Both the position numbers and the translations under genes were made by a program. A stretch of 64,000 nucleotides of DNA from Brugia malayi (Eukaryota; Nematoda; Chromadorea; Rhabditida; Onchocercidae). The DNA is taken from assembly GCF_000002995.4 (NCBI RefSeq), contig NW_025062478.1:496001-560000 (forward strand), in the 5' to 3' direction. Shown here piece by piece: positions 37,981 to 49,829 of this stretch. How positions within the stretch are numbered: position 1 is the first letter of the stretch; each line of letters starts with the position of its first letter. The notes beneath the pieces were generated by a model. The model searched no databases. It saw nothing but the letters and a program-made list of their open reading frames with translations, and was not told where the DNA came from.

Positions 37981-38076
37981 CTGAACAGTCCTGCTCACGA
38001 ACCATTGCAAAATCCGGTACATCTCCGGCTCACTTTTAAGGTATTCGAAAAGTATTTCTATTTCTTGATCCTCCAT
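37981..38076 (-). pseudogene. Second orphan copy of MEDQEI exon
   Basis: Minus-strand copy, 32 codons (MEDQEIEILFEYLKSEPEM...), frame and donor intact. Downstream sequence is lost at the fold-back junction near 37925, so no second exon is available. Confidence 0.55.
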
Positions 38077-38590
38077 GAGAGCCGCAATTCTATAAAATTA
38101 GCAAACTTATCAAATATTCATTAAGCACAAAAACCAGTGACGTAACTATTATTTACTTATGGTAAAAGAACATAGGGTAAAAAAACACCGATTTACAAAT
38201 TTTAATTTACCTACACATAATTCAATTTTATGCTAATCATTAAATATCCCATACTTTCCCTGATCCTTTCTTTTAACCATAATTCTGACACAACAAAAAG
38301 ACACGAAAATAGTGACGAAAATGAACATTCATAATAATAGTATTTCTCTGCAATCTTTCGCGCTCGAGAGTCATTATTCTTTCGCGCTCATGAAGATTTT
38401 TTTTTTTTTTTTCATCTAATATATGGAGGCTGTTCCATCCTTTTTTGTTTCTTCGAATATTCCTTTGGTCTCTACTACATCTCAATCTAACATCTTTGTA
38501 CTATATGTATTATCGTTCTTCTACATAAACATTTTTTTTTCTTCTCTCAATTATTTCTATTAATTAATGCAGATTTTTATTGATTTTCTT

Positions 38591-38859
38591 AGGGATGAAT
38601 AGACAAATAAAGGTTACGTACAAATTACCACTTCTGATTTTTTCACAATTTAATAAGATTTTTTTAGCAATTCATTCATGTTCTATTCCTTGTATTTCTC
38701 ATCGTCGTCAAAATTTTTTTATCATTATGGCATCCACCAGGTACTGTATTGACCAAAACAGTGCAGTTATAGGAGCTGTTTACAAAAAGACTTTTTGATT
38801 TACTAGCTAAACAGGATATAACTTTTCACCCTTTTTAGTAAAAATAAAATTAGTAAGAA
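38591..38859. repeat. Direct duplicate of 43550-43810
   Basis: Matches the later copy closely (gatgaatagacaaataaagg, later ctgttta and ctttttgatttactagc). It contains only short frames and looks non-coding. It links the exon copy to the satellite array in both places. Confidence 0.8.
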
Positions 38860-40105
38860 TTAAAATGTTTTTAACATTTAATTTATTATAACTTTTAATA
38901 TCTGTCGAAATTTCTTAGGTAACCCTGTCTGGATTTGTGACTAAAAATAATTTTAATATTTAAAAAACATTTGAAATCAATTATAATTGCAGATTTAATA
39001 AATTTCTGCAATGAAAGTTTGCTTTAAAGTTAACTTTTAAAATTTAGCATAAAATGTCAAAAATAGTAATTAAAATGTCAGCAGATCAAGTTTAATGCAA
39101 ATAAAATAATCAATTAAGTTCAATAAATGTTTATTTTTAGATGAAATATATTTTTCCAGCACAGGTAAATTTTATTTGAAACAGAATTAAACAAAATTAA
39201 AACATTTTTAGTATTTATTTTATTAAAACTTTTAATATCTGTCGAAATTTCTGTAGCAACCCAATCTGGATTTGTGACTAAAATTAATTTTAATATTTAA
39301 AAAATATTTGAAATCAATTATAATTGCATTTAAAAAATTCCTGCAATGAAAGTTTGCTTTAAAGTTAACTTTTAAAGTCAGAAGTTAGCAAAAAATGTCA
39401 AAAATAGTAAATAGAATGTAGGCAGATCAAGTTTAATGCAAATAAAAGAATCAATTAAGTTCAGTAAATGTTTATTTTTAGAAAAAATAAACATTTACTG
39501 AAAGAAATTAATTAAAAAATAATTTGCAATGAAAGTTTGCTTTAAAGTTAACTTTTAAAGTCCAAAGTTAGCATAAAATGTCAAAAATAGTAAATTGAAT
39601 GTCAGCAGATCAGTTTAATGCAAATAAAAGTAATCAATTAAGTTCAATAAATGTTTATTTTTAAATGAATTACATTTTTCCAGCACAGGTAGATTTTATT
39701 TGAAACAGAATTAAGTGAAATTAAAACATTTTTAGTATTTATTTTATTAAAACTTTTAAAATCTGTCGAAATTTCTGCAGTAACCCAATCCAGATTTGTG
39801 ACTAAAATTAATTTTAATATTTATAAAATATTCGAAATCAATTATAATTGCAGTTTTAATTAATTTCTGCAATGAAAGTTTGCTTTAAAGTTAACTTTTA
39901 AAGTCAGAAGTTAGCATAAAATGTCAAAAATAGTAAATAGAATGTCAGCAGATCAAGTTTAATGCATATAAATGTAATCAATTAAGTTCAATAAATGTTT
40001 ATTTTTAAATGAAATACATTTTTCCAGCACTGGCAGATTTTATTTGAAACAGAGTTAATAAAAATTAAAACGTTTTTAATATTTAATTTATTAGAACTTT
40101 TAAAT
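38860..40105. repeat. Satellite-like 340-bp array, about 4 units
   Basis: Head-to-tail units starting near 38870, 39180, 39500 and 39700, with partial or deleted members and a truncated last unit. The units share the aaagttaacttttaaag dyad and the ggatttgtgactaaa block. Confidence 0.85.
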
Positions 40106-40937
40106 GCTGGTAAGTTTGATAACATACTTTTTTTATTAGAACTTTTAAAATGTTTTATTCTTGTCTAGGTACCGCATGAAATTTGTTGTGCCAAAATTAT
40201 CTTTAGATTGTTTACTATCGTTTATTTGCATTTAAAAAAGCTAATTCTCTGATACGATTATCAAGAGTGGAGAAAATCAATGCTAATAAAAATCTCCGTT
40301 GACGGTATAAATGTTACTCTATTCCCTCATTTGTTTGTCTTCTTATTTATTCACCATCTTCAAAGCACATAAAGCGTTCTTTCTTATTGCGCCAAATAGT
40401 TAATTCCAGCCAGCTTGACAATGCATTTACAACGGAGATACCAACACCATGTACCACGTAAATCCGTCAGAAACCTTATAGGTATATTGCTACCAGATTC
40501 GTACACTAGGGTCATTATTATTATCTATGTTGCTGATATTCCTTCTTCATGACAATATCAGCTCAAATGCTACAACCATTATCACTCACAGATACTCACC
40601 TATGCTAACCTCAATTTTGCCATAATACCCGAGCACTAAAGACTCACCTACACCTTATATTATCAACAACCTCATATATGCAAGCCAGACCCATCACCAG
40701 GTATCCCTAACCCCTCTTTCTCCCCCCGCCCCCTCCCCTTCAACGTACACACCTGGATGGACGCTTCCTTACAATACCATGACCTCTTAAGATTTTTATT
40801 GCACCAGCGTTATTAATTTACTACTTTCCATACAAACTTTTCCATTCTACTTATAAATGTTAATATATTTTATATATGTATTATTAAATAACGTTGACAT
40901 TAGAGAATCACTTTACGCCACCACCGTTAATATACGG
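40106..40937. other. Less AT-rich unassigned stretch
   Basis: Base composition changes here: 40300-40800 is clearly richer in G and C, with a pyrimidine tract (about 40706-40740, long C and T runs). No open frame or family was recognised on either strand. On the minus strand it follows the tRNA-like unit, so it could be the body of a tRNA-derived element. Confidence 0.4.
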
Positions 40938-41010
40938 ATTGGATAGAAGGATTCGAACCCTAGCACAGCGACACCGAAGACCGCTGCCTTATCACTTGGC
41001 TACGCCCACC
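40938..41010 (-). tRNA. tRNA-like unit, pseudogene or SINE head
   Basis: Minus strand: A-box-like TAGCCAAGTGATAAGG with a GCC/GGC D-stem, a five-pair anticodon stem (GCGGT/GTCGC) around loop CTTCGGT (anticodon TCG, nominally Arg), and an exact B-box GGTTCGAATCC. The acceptor stem pairs only partly, so this is a degenerate tRNA gene or the Pol III head of a tRNA-derived repeat. The first 14 nt and the flank recur at about 41497-41600. Confidence 0.55.
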
Positions 41011-41600
41011 CCAACATTATTCACTTCTGTAACAACATACTATATTACTCACCAATTAGTATGATTTATTTCTTCTATAGGTATTATTACAATAGCTTAC
41101 ACCATTTAGTATGATTTATTTCTTCTATAGGTATTATTAACAATAACTTACACCATTTGTTATTAAGGTTTACACTTTTTTTTTTTGTATTTATTGCATG
41201 CATTTATTTTTTTCGTTGTTCTCACTCGTTTTTTATTAACTTTGTTTTTGCATGCATTTTTCGGTTAATTTTATTAACTGCGTGCTTTTTGTAACTTTAT
41301 ATTATTTGATGTTTTTTTATTAACAATGTTTTTGCATGCGTTTCTTGCTAGTTTTATTAACATGCATGTATTTTGTGAACTTACTTACATAATTTATTAT
41401 TAAGGCGTTTTTTCTTTTGTATTTATTGCATGCTTTTATTTTTAACTTTTTCGTAACTTTATTCATTATCTTTTGTATTTATTGGCATGCTTTTATTGGC
41501 TACACCTACTCCAACATCAATTCACTTGTGTAACAACATACTATTACTCACCAATTAGTATGATTTGTTTCTTCTATAGGTATTATTACAATAGCTGGGC
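40990..41600. repeat. Direct repeat, about 505-bp period
   Basis: The block ggctac-ccc-ac through aacaacatactat, caccaattagtatgattt and cttctataggtattatta occurs at about 40998-41095 and about 41495-41597; a shorter third copy of the last part lies at 41105-41150. Between them TGCATGC-type words recur about six times (41190-41490). Confidence 0.8.
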
Positions 41601-42386
41601 TGATCATAAGAATGCATTGCTCAACTTTTTCAATAATTTTAATCAATTTGATCGCTTCTGCTTTTCATAATTGCTATTACTTCACAACTACTATTAATTT
41701 CACCTTTTTATAGATAAAGAGAATTCACTTTAGGTAATATATTTTTTCTTTCTTCAGAAACATATATATATATATATATAGCTAATTTCTTTATTCTTTA
41801 ATAATTCTTCAGGAATAGTTTTAGCCTCCCTCACATTCGAAAAAGTTGTATAAACTAAAACTAAACTGTTCATTAGAATCATCTACTATACATCACTTAG
41901 ATTGAAAAATCTCTTAAGAAAAAATAGAAGAGAAATCCTGTTGTTTCACTATGTAACAATGAAATTTTGAAATTTTTTATTATCAAATCCTTAATAGAAA
42001 TACAAAAAAAGGATTTTACTCGATGAATAACAACGCAGAAACCAACAATTATCCCAGCAATTGCAGAAAAGAGTATTAATTAAATCTGTGGAGTTTTAGC
42101 TCTTTTTTTTTTTTATTTTATTTGCTAGTAGCTCACAGACTTTCATTTCTCTCCTTGGATTCTCAAAAATCTTAGCGCATTGTGTGTACGTATCACTGTG
42201 CAGCCCTGATGGCAGTACAAAATGCCCATGCAAAATACGCCTCAAATTCGTTTATTCTAACATCATTTTTGGATTTCACCCTTACATTCTTTATTAATCA
42301 TTTGGGTATATCGTGTAAGTAGACAAAATTAGTCATCCCATAATGTACAGAGGAAAGTCATCGATCGATACGAGATAACTAATTAC
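41601..42386. other. Unassigned stretch
   Basis: Contains a short (TA)n at 41763-41782 and ordinary AT-rich sequence. A possible third exon of the minus-strand MEDQEI gene lies near 42200-42225 (acceptor tgccatcag), which would add only three or four codons before a stop. Confidence 0.4.
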
Positions 42387-43035
42387 CATAATATAGCAGC
42401 GGCAGCAGCAGCATTCCATCGGTACTCCAGCATTGCCAGTTGCAGCGCCTATAGCTAAAAAAAATCATATGAACATTTGGCTGAAGGAAAATGTACTGCA
42501 CCCACTCATTCATCTCTGCAATAAGCTTTACTGTAATCAAAATAAACGTGGCACATTCATTCATATTGGTTTTGTGCGTGCGTGCATATTGGTAAAATAA
42601 AAGACGACAAATTTTTTGACGCTTTTAGCTTATTTTACACGCAGTCTATGGTTATAAGCAGTGTTGCAATGAATGATTTAGAAAAAAAATGCAAGCGTTA
42701 ATGCTGGCATGACTCACTTTAGTGTTTGAGTTGATGATATGCCCTTACAGCAGCACATAAATAAACAGCAGTAAATCAGAAATGCCTGCATGAAATTTGC
42801 AGACATTATGCAAGCAAAATACAACGAAAGACTATAAAATTCGCTGCCATCTTTAAATTCATGCAAAAAACACGTGATAAAAGACCATACAGCGGGTGGA
42901 ACAAACTTTAAAGAAAGAGAAAGACAAAGTGAAAATTACCTGAACAGTCCTGCTCACGAACCTTTGCAAAATCCGGTACATCTCCGGCTCCCTTTTAAGG
43001 TATTCGAAAAGCACTTCGATTTCTTGATCCTCCAT
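42387..43035 (-). CDS. MEDQEI small protein, two or three exons
   Basis: Exon 1 (42940-43035, 32 codons) starts MEDQEIEVLFEYLKREPEM and ends RTVQ with donor gtaatt. Exon 2 (42387-42448) begins after agctatag and reads ALQLAMLEYRWN followed by a six-Ala run and IL, with donor gtaatt. The joined frame is open, and both exons look mostly helical. A tiny last exon near 42200 would give W-A-A-Q then stop; unspliced, the frame ends W then stop. The total is about 54-57 aa. I do not recognise the family. Exon 1 also exists twice more at 37567-37662 and 37981-38076, and only this locus keeps exon 2, so it is the best candidate for the working or ancestral copy. Its upstream 500 bp is duplicated with the orphan exons. 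Confidence 0.4.
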
Positions 43036-44578
43036 GGGAGCCGCAATTCTATAAAATTAGCAAACTTATCAAATATTCACTAAGTACAAAGACCGTAACT
43101 ATTACGTAACTATTATTTACTTATACGTAACCATTATTTACTTATGGTAAAAGAACACATGATAAAAAAACACTGGTTTACATATTTTAATTTACCTACA
43201 CATAATTCTATTTATGCTAATCATTAAATACCCCATACTTTCCCTGATAATTCTGACGCAACAAAAAGAAAAGAAAGTAGTGACGAAAATGAACATTCAT
43301 AATAATAGTATTTCTCTGCAATCTTTCGCGCTCGAGAGTCTTTATCCTTTCGCGCTCATGAAGATTTTTTTTTTTTTTTTTTCATCTAATATATGGAGAC
43401 TGTTCCATCTTCGAATATTTCTTTGGTCTCTACTACATCTCGACCTAACATCTTTGTACTATGTATATTATCGTTCTTCTACATAAACTTTCTTTTTCTT
43501 CTCTCAATTATTTCTATTAACTAATGCAGATTTTTATTGATTTTCTTAGGAATGAATAGACAAATAAAGGTTACGTACAAATTACCACTTCTGATTTTTT
43601 CACAATTTAAAAAGATTTTTTAGCAATTCATTCATGTTCTATACCTTGTATTTCTCATCGTCGTCAAAATTTTTTTTATCATTATGGCATCCACCAGGTA
43701 CTGTATTGACCAAAAACAGTGCAGTTATAGGAGCTGTTTACAAAAAGACTTTTTGATTTACTAGCTAAACAGGATATAACTTTTCACCCTTTTTAGTAAA
43801 AATAAAATTAGTAAGAATTAAAATGTTTTTAACATTTAATTTATTATAACTTTTAATATCTGTCGAAATTTCTTAGGTAACCCTGTCTGGATTTGTGACT
43901 AAAAATAATTTTAATATTTAAAAAATATTTGAAATCAATTATAATTGCAGATTTAATTAATTTCCGCAATGAAAGTTTGCTTTAAAGTTGACATATAATG
44001 TCAAAAATAGTAACATAAAATGTCAGCAGATCAAGTTTAATGCAAATAAAAGTAATCAATTAAGTTCAGTAAATGTTTATTTTTAAATGAATTATATTTT
44101 TCCAGCATTGGCAGATTTTATTTGAAACAGAATTAAACAAAATTAAAACATTTTTAGTATTTATTTTATTAAAACTTTTAAAATCTGTCGAAATTTCTGT
44201 AGTAACCCAATCTGATTTGTGACTAAAATTAATTTTAATATTTAAAAAATATTTGAAATCAATTATAATTGCAGATTTAATTAATTTCTGCAATGAAAGT
44301 TTGCTTTAAAGTTAACTTTTAAAGTCCAAAGTTAGCATAAAATGTCAAAAATAGTAAATAGAATGTCAGCAGATCAAGTTTAATGCAAATAAAAGTAATC
44401 ATAAATGTTTATTTTAAAATGAATTACATTTTTCCAGCATTGGCAGATTTTAACCGAAACAGAATTAATTAAAATTAAAACCTTTTTAATACATAATTTA
44501 TTAAAACTTTTAAAATCTGTCGAAATTTCTGTAGTAACCCCATTTGGATTTGTGACTAAAATTAATTTTAATATTTAA
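42678..44578. repeat. Segmental duplicate of the 37-40 kb block
   Basis: Direct-orientation counterpart of 37925-40105, extending further left to 42678 where it matches the inverted 37068-37924 copy. The order in both places is exon copy, upstream sequence, linker, satellite array. Differences are scattered substitutions and small indels. Confidence 0.85.
43810..44578. repeat. Satellite-like array, cut by inverted repeat
   Basis: Units near 43820, 44125 and 44450. The last unit breaks off inside the ttaatatttaaa block at about 44578, exactly where the left arm of the giant inverted repeat begins. Confidence 0.85.
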
Positions 44579-47500
44579 AGTATTGGAAGAAAAATATTAA
44601 TAAAACTGAAGAAGTCGCGCCTGGGAGATAGATATATTATATAGAATGTTACATATAAAAATAAGATGCATATAAATGTTGCTGGTTTAATCAATAAACC
44701 AAACTTGTGGTCAAAAGAGAGAGAGAGAAAAAAAGGAAAAGCACGATGGATGTAAGTGAATCAATGAATGTTCGGAATGCCAATGTTTAAGGCCAATCAA
44801 TTTAGTGAAAGCAAATAAGCCTAGGACAAATCTGTTTATGCCTGCCCAACAATTTTCTCCCTAGAGAATTCAATAATAGAAAGAAGGAAAGGGGGTTTGT
44901 TTATTATACATTTGCTTCAAAGACAAATCAAACTATGATAAACACTATCTAGAATGAAAAATTGAAGAATAAATTTAACAAATCTGATCACTCATAAAAA
45001 AACAATTAGAACAGATGGAAGTGACATCAGAATCTAATTCTCACATAAATGTCAACGAATTCTCTTCATTCCAACATTATCCACAACTCTAATGCCTAGA
45101 CAATAGAAAGTTAATTTTGAAAAAAAAAAATAGAATGTGGAAATTAAAGGAAATGCATAATGTAAAATAAAAACAAATAGGCGTAGAGGATAAAACTAAA
45201 GAGAGAGAGAGAGAGGGAGGAGGTTAATCTTTATTTAGAGCTGAATTATAAATTCATTGTTACCATTCGCTTTTCAATATTATTGTTAAAAGGATATGAT
45301 AATTAGAAATAATCGCAGATATTATTGATAAAAAAAAAAAAAAAAAAAACGAAGTGAAATTTATTAGACTGAATAGTGACAATAATAAATTACATAAATA
45401 TTTAGGAAAAGTAATAGATAAAAGTGAAATTGAATTTAAAATTCTCAAATGAATGCTTTATAGCTTCAACAATTATATGTCATTTCAGTTATTGAACATT
45501 TTGTTTGTTTCAAATTAAGTACCTATATTATATTTCTCAAAAAAAAAAAGAAAAAAAAAAGTAGATACATTAATTTGTAGTAGACAAAATAAGAGAATAT
45601 AAAAGAATAAAATAGCTATCATTTGAAAGAAAAGCGCATTTTAAATACGATCTATCAGTTGATATTCTCAAGAGTGATAAAAAAAAAAAAGATGAAAATG
45701 TGAAGGCAATAATTTGTCTTTCTATTTTCTTCCTTAACAAGTTAGCATTTGCAAAATTTTTTTTTTTAGTCCAATAAATATTTCAATTTCATCAATGATG
45801 AAATTGTTCAAAAAGTTATATCAAATTTGTATAAAATAAAGGTTGAAATGATAATTATTATCTTTCAATTATTTTCAATATACTACAATTAAAAAAAAAA
45901 CTCTTTAAATTCACATAATTCATATAAGAATTTAGCTTTGAAATCTCAATAAAAAAGTTATTTAAAAAAAAAAAAATGATAGTAAATAACTGAAATAAAA
46001 AGTAAAAAATAAAATAAAAAAATCAGGAAATGATGGAATAAGAGAGGATGTGATATATTAGACAATGTTGTGAATAACAGCAATCAGTTAAGTAAATAAA
46101 CTAATGATATTTAACAATCCCATAAGCAACTAATATTTTTTTTTCAAATATATTTCTAAATTGTTTTTCTTTTCGTTTTTTTTTAAAAAAAAAAGACTTT
46201 TTATTGAAAATTTTCAATTAAATGCTTGATATTAAAATTTTATGAGCGTAGATAATTAAATACAATAATTGCTTTCTTTTTTTTAAAAAAAAAAAAGAAT
46301 ATAAAAGAAATTAACAATAATGAAAAATTAGCTTTTTTTTTGTTTTTTTTTTTAAATTATTTTGTAAAATAAAAGCATTTCCTATCATTCAATTATTTCA
46401 CAAACAATCTAATCTTCTTCGTCTATTTATATTTTATTTATTTATTTTTTTTATTCTTTAAGTTTCTTCTCTAAAAAAAAGAAAAAAAAAGAATTTTAAA
46501 CTTATATCATAAATGATTAAATATAATTCATAGAGAATAAAATACATTTTTGAGATAAATCACTTCATAAAATACCCATCTAAATCAGAATTATTCATAA
46601 GTTATATTTTATTAATTAATTGCATCTATTATATGAATTAAAATTTGCAAAATAAATTTAAAATGCAAAAATTGAAATGAATTGAAAAAAAAAAAAAGAC
46701 GAAATTGTTACTTATTCCAAAGAGAAATCATTTCATTATTTATTGCACTGCTAGCAATAACATCAGCAAGAAGCTGCAATATCTAACATCAAGATATCAT
46801 TTTCAAAGTCATGAGGTGTGTGTATGTGTATGTATATGTGTGTATGCATGGTGTATGTGCATGTGTGTGTGTGTGTGTATGTATGTGTGTGTTGTGTATG
46901 TGTGCATGTGTATATGTGTATGTGATGTTTATGTGTATGTGCATGTGTGTGCATATTTGTGTGTGTGTTATGTGTATGTTTGCGCATTTGTGTGTGTGTC
47001 CTAAAGACGAAAAAAAAAACATTTTTTTTGGATTATATTTAAATTCAGTGCAGTCAGTCCATCCAAATTCCATCTATGTTTTTTTTTTTTTTTTTTTTTT
47101 AAGAAAAAATCAATTTTCATTTCTAAGCATACATACATTCATCGTTATATAAAAATATTTATTCTTATTGAAATATTATTATTTCAATTTTGTTATGTAA
47201 ATAAAATTTTCAATTCCTTTTTTTTTTATTTAAATTTGAAATTTATTTATTCATTGAAATGATTCATTTGAATAATATGAAATAAAAATTTAGTGAGCGA
47301 AGAATTCTTCATTCAATGATTGCATTTTGTTTTTGTTTTCAACTAAATTATTTTAATAATTAAATAGTAGATGAACAATTGTAAACATTTTTTTTTTAAA
47401 GTTGTCTTATTTATTAAAATTTGAACTGTTATTTACACTTATTAACTGAAATTTAATTAACTTAAGGAAAGGAAAAAAAAATTAATAATATTAAAAGTGT

Positions 47501-47977
47501 CTCCTGATGAAGTAAATTATTACAAATGTAATTTTTTTTAAAAAAATGATACAAAAATTGGTTAATTTGAAGAGGAAAATTACTAATTAATAATGCAAAA
47601 ATTATTAGTTAGTATGATTGAGAAATATACTAGCAAATGTATATTAATTAAAATTTTAATCTTATCCTTATGTTATCATTGATATTTTGATGCTAAAAGT
47701 TTTAATTAACAAAGCAAAAAAAAAAATTTTTTTTTATCAATTCTTTTCAAATAATTGAGTGAATTTTACAGATCTGTGATCTACTGAAATGAGATGAGAT
47801 GACAAAAATTATGATAGGGTTAGGTTTTTTCTTTTTTTTTTTTGATTACTCAAAATCTTTTTTTTTTTAATATTCAAAATCCTCCTTCTTTTTTTTTTTT
47901 GCAAAACTCTAAAATTAAAAATTATTAAACAAATGGAATTTGAATAATTAAAACAAAAAAAAAAAGATTCAAATGAA
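44579..47977. repeat. Giant inverted repeat, left arm
   Basis: About 3.4 kb that is the reverse complement of 48662-53318 apart from one 1.26-kb gap near 45172-45200 and scattered point differences. No supportable gene is inside; open frames in the GT tract are artefacts of low complexity. The outer end abuts the satellite array and the inner end abuts the spacer. Confidence 0.95.
46811..46999. repeat. GT-rich microsatellite (left arm)
   Basis: Interrupted (GT)n with GTATGT and GCATGT variants, mirrored at 49640-49829 as a CA-rich tract. It produces spurious open frames on both strands. Confidence 0.95.
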
Positions 47978-48661
47978 CTATATATTCATAATAATCATAT
48001 TCTGTAATTTTTTTCTTACTTTTTCAATATTTCTGCACATACACAATGGCGCATTTGAATTTCTGTGGCGCAAAAAGTAATGATTGTATTATTTTCATTT
48101 ATTTAAACAACAACAACCATATTGTTCTAATTAAATTGTAAAATAATGAAATGAGATGACATTTATTCAACTAGTAACACTGTAATTAATTAGACAGATA
48201 GTAGTCCACTTTTTTTTTTTTCATTATTTTTTCTCGAAGGATAATATCGCATTTTGCATTTTATTTAATTGATGAGACTTTAAAAAAAAAATATACATGG
48301 GCATTTTTTTTTCCATTCTAATTTTAAGATATTTCAAACAACGAAAAGGAAAAGAAAAAGAAAAGAAAGAAAAATGGGAATAGCTTAAATGGAAAAAAAA
48401 AATCAATACTAAACAATTTAAATCTTAGGAATCTTCCAATTTAAAAAAAAAAGAAAAAGAAAAACGAAACTTTTATTTTTTTTATAATCAAAAATGCTAA
48501 ATTTTGATATATTCACTTACCATGAATGTTGAATATCTATTTTTTTTGACTTACAAAATTAATTCAAAAAGTTGATAAAAATTTATTTGCTTAATCAAAA
48601 AATAACTAACAAATTTCATTGATATTTGTAAATGATAAATTGATTATGTTGGAAAAAAATT
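47978..48661. other. Spacer of the giant inverted repeat
   Basis: 684 bp of single-copy AT-rich DNA between the arms. No gene or internal palindrome was noticed. Confidence 0.7.
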
Positions 48662-49639
48662 TTCATTTGAATCCTTTTTTTTTTTTTTGTTTTTAATTAT
48701 TCAAATTCCATTTGTTTAATAATTTTTAATTTTAGAGTTTTGCAAAAAAAAAAAGAAGGAGGATTTTGAATATTAAAAAAAAAAAGATTTTGAGTAATCA
48801 AAAAAAAAAAAAGAAAAAACCTAACCCTATCATAATTTTTGTCATCTCATCTCATTTCAGTAGATCACAGATCTGTAAAATTCACTCAATTATTTGAAAA
48901 GAATTGATAAAAAAAATTTTTTTTTTGCTTTGTTAATTAAAACTTTTAGCATCAAAATATCAATGATAACATAAGGATAAGATTAAAATTTTAATTAATA
49001 TACATTTGCTAGTATATTTCTCAATCATACTAACTAATAATTTTGCATTATTAATTAGTAATTTTCCTCTTCAAATTAACCATTTTTGTATCATTTTTTT
49101 AAAAAAAAATTACATTTGTAATAATTTACTTCATCAGGAGACACTTTTAATATTATTAATTTTTTTTTCCTTTCCTTAAGTTAATTAAATTTCAGTTAAT
49201 AAGTGTAAATAACAGTTCAAATTTTAATAAATAAGACAACTTTAAAAAAAAAATGTTTACAATTGTTCATCTACTATTTAATTATTAAAATAATTTAGTT
49301 GAAAACAAAAACAAAATGCAATCATTGAATGAAGAATTCTTCGCTCACTAAATTTTTATTTCATATTATTCAAATGAATCATTTCAATGAATAAATAAAT
49401 TTCAAATTTAAATAAAAAAAAAAGAATTGAAAATTTTATTTACATAACAAAATTGAAATAATAATATTTCAATAAGAATAAATATTTTTATATAACGATG
49501 AATGTATGTATGCTTAGAAATGAAAATTGATTTTTTCTTAAAAAAAAAAAAAAAAAAAAACATAGATGGAATTTGGATGGACTGACTGCACTGAATTTAA
49601 ATATAATCCAAAAAAAAATGTTTTTTTTTCGTCTTTAGG

Positions 49640-49829
49640 ACACACACACAAATGCGCAAACATACACATAACACACACACAAATATGCACACACATGCAC
49701 ATACACATAAACATCACATACACATATACACATGCACACATACACAACACACACATACATACACACACACACACACATGCACATACACCATGCATACACA
49801 CATATACATACACATACACACACCTCATG
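49640..49829. repeat. CA-rich microsatellite (right arm)
   Basis: Mirror copy of the 46811-46999 GT tract; same interruptions in reverse order. Confidence 0.95.

Larger units (their letters stand above)
37068..38590. repeat. Fold-back inverted duplication
   Basis: Arms 37068-37730 and 37925-38590 are reverse complements with scattered differences, around a centre near 37821. Each arm carries one copy of the MEDQEI exon plus about 480 bp of its upstream sequence. The 37731-37924 stretch between them is not paired here, but it matches 42678-42855 in reverse. So 37068-37924 is a full inverted copy of 42678-43560, and 37925 onward is a second, direct partial copy. Confidence 0.85.

Noticed and set aside
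46705..47152. Open frames rich in Cys/Val/Tyr or His/Thr, and their mirror at 49538-49934
   Set aside because: Translations of a GT/CA microsatellite within the inverted repeat; low complexity and open in several frames at once.
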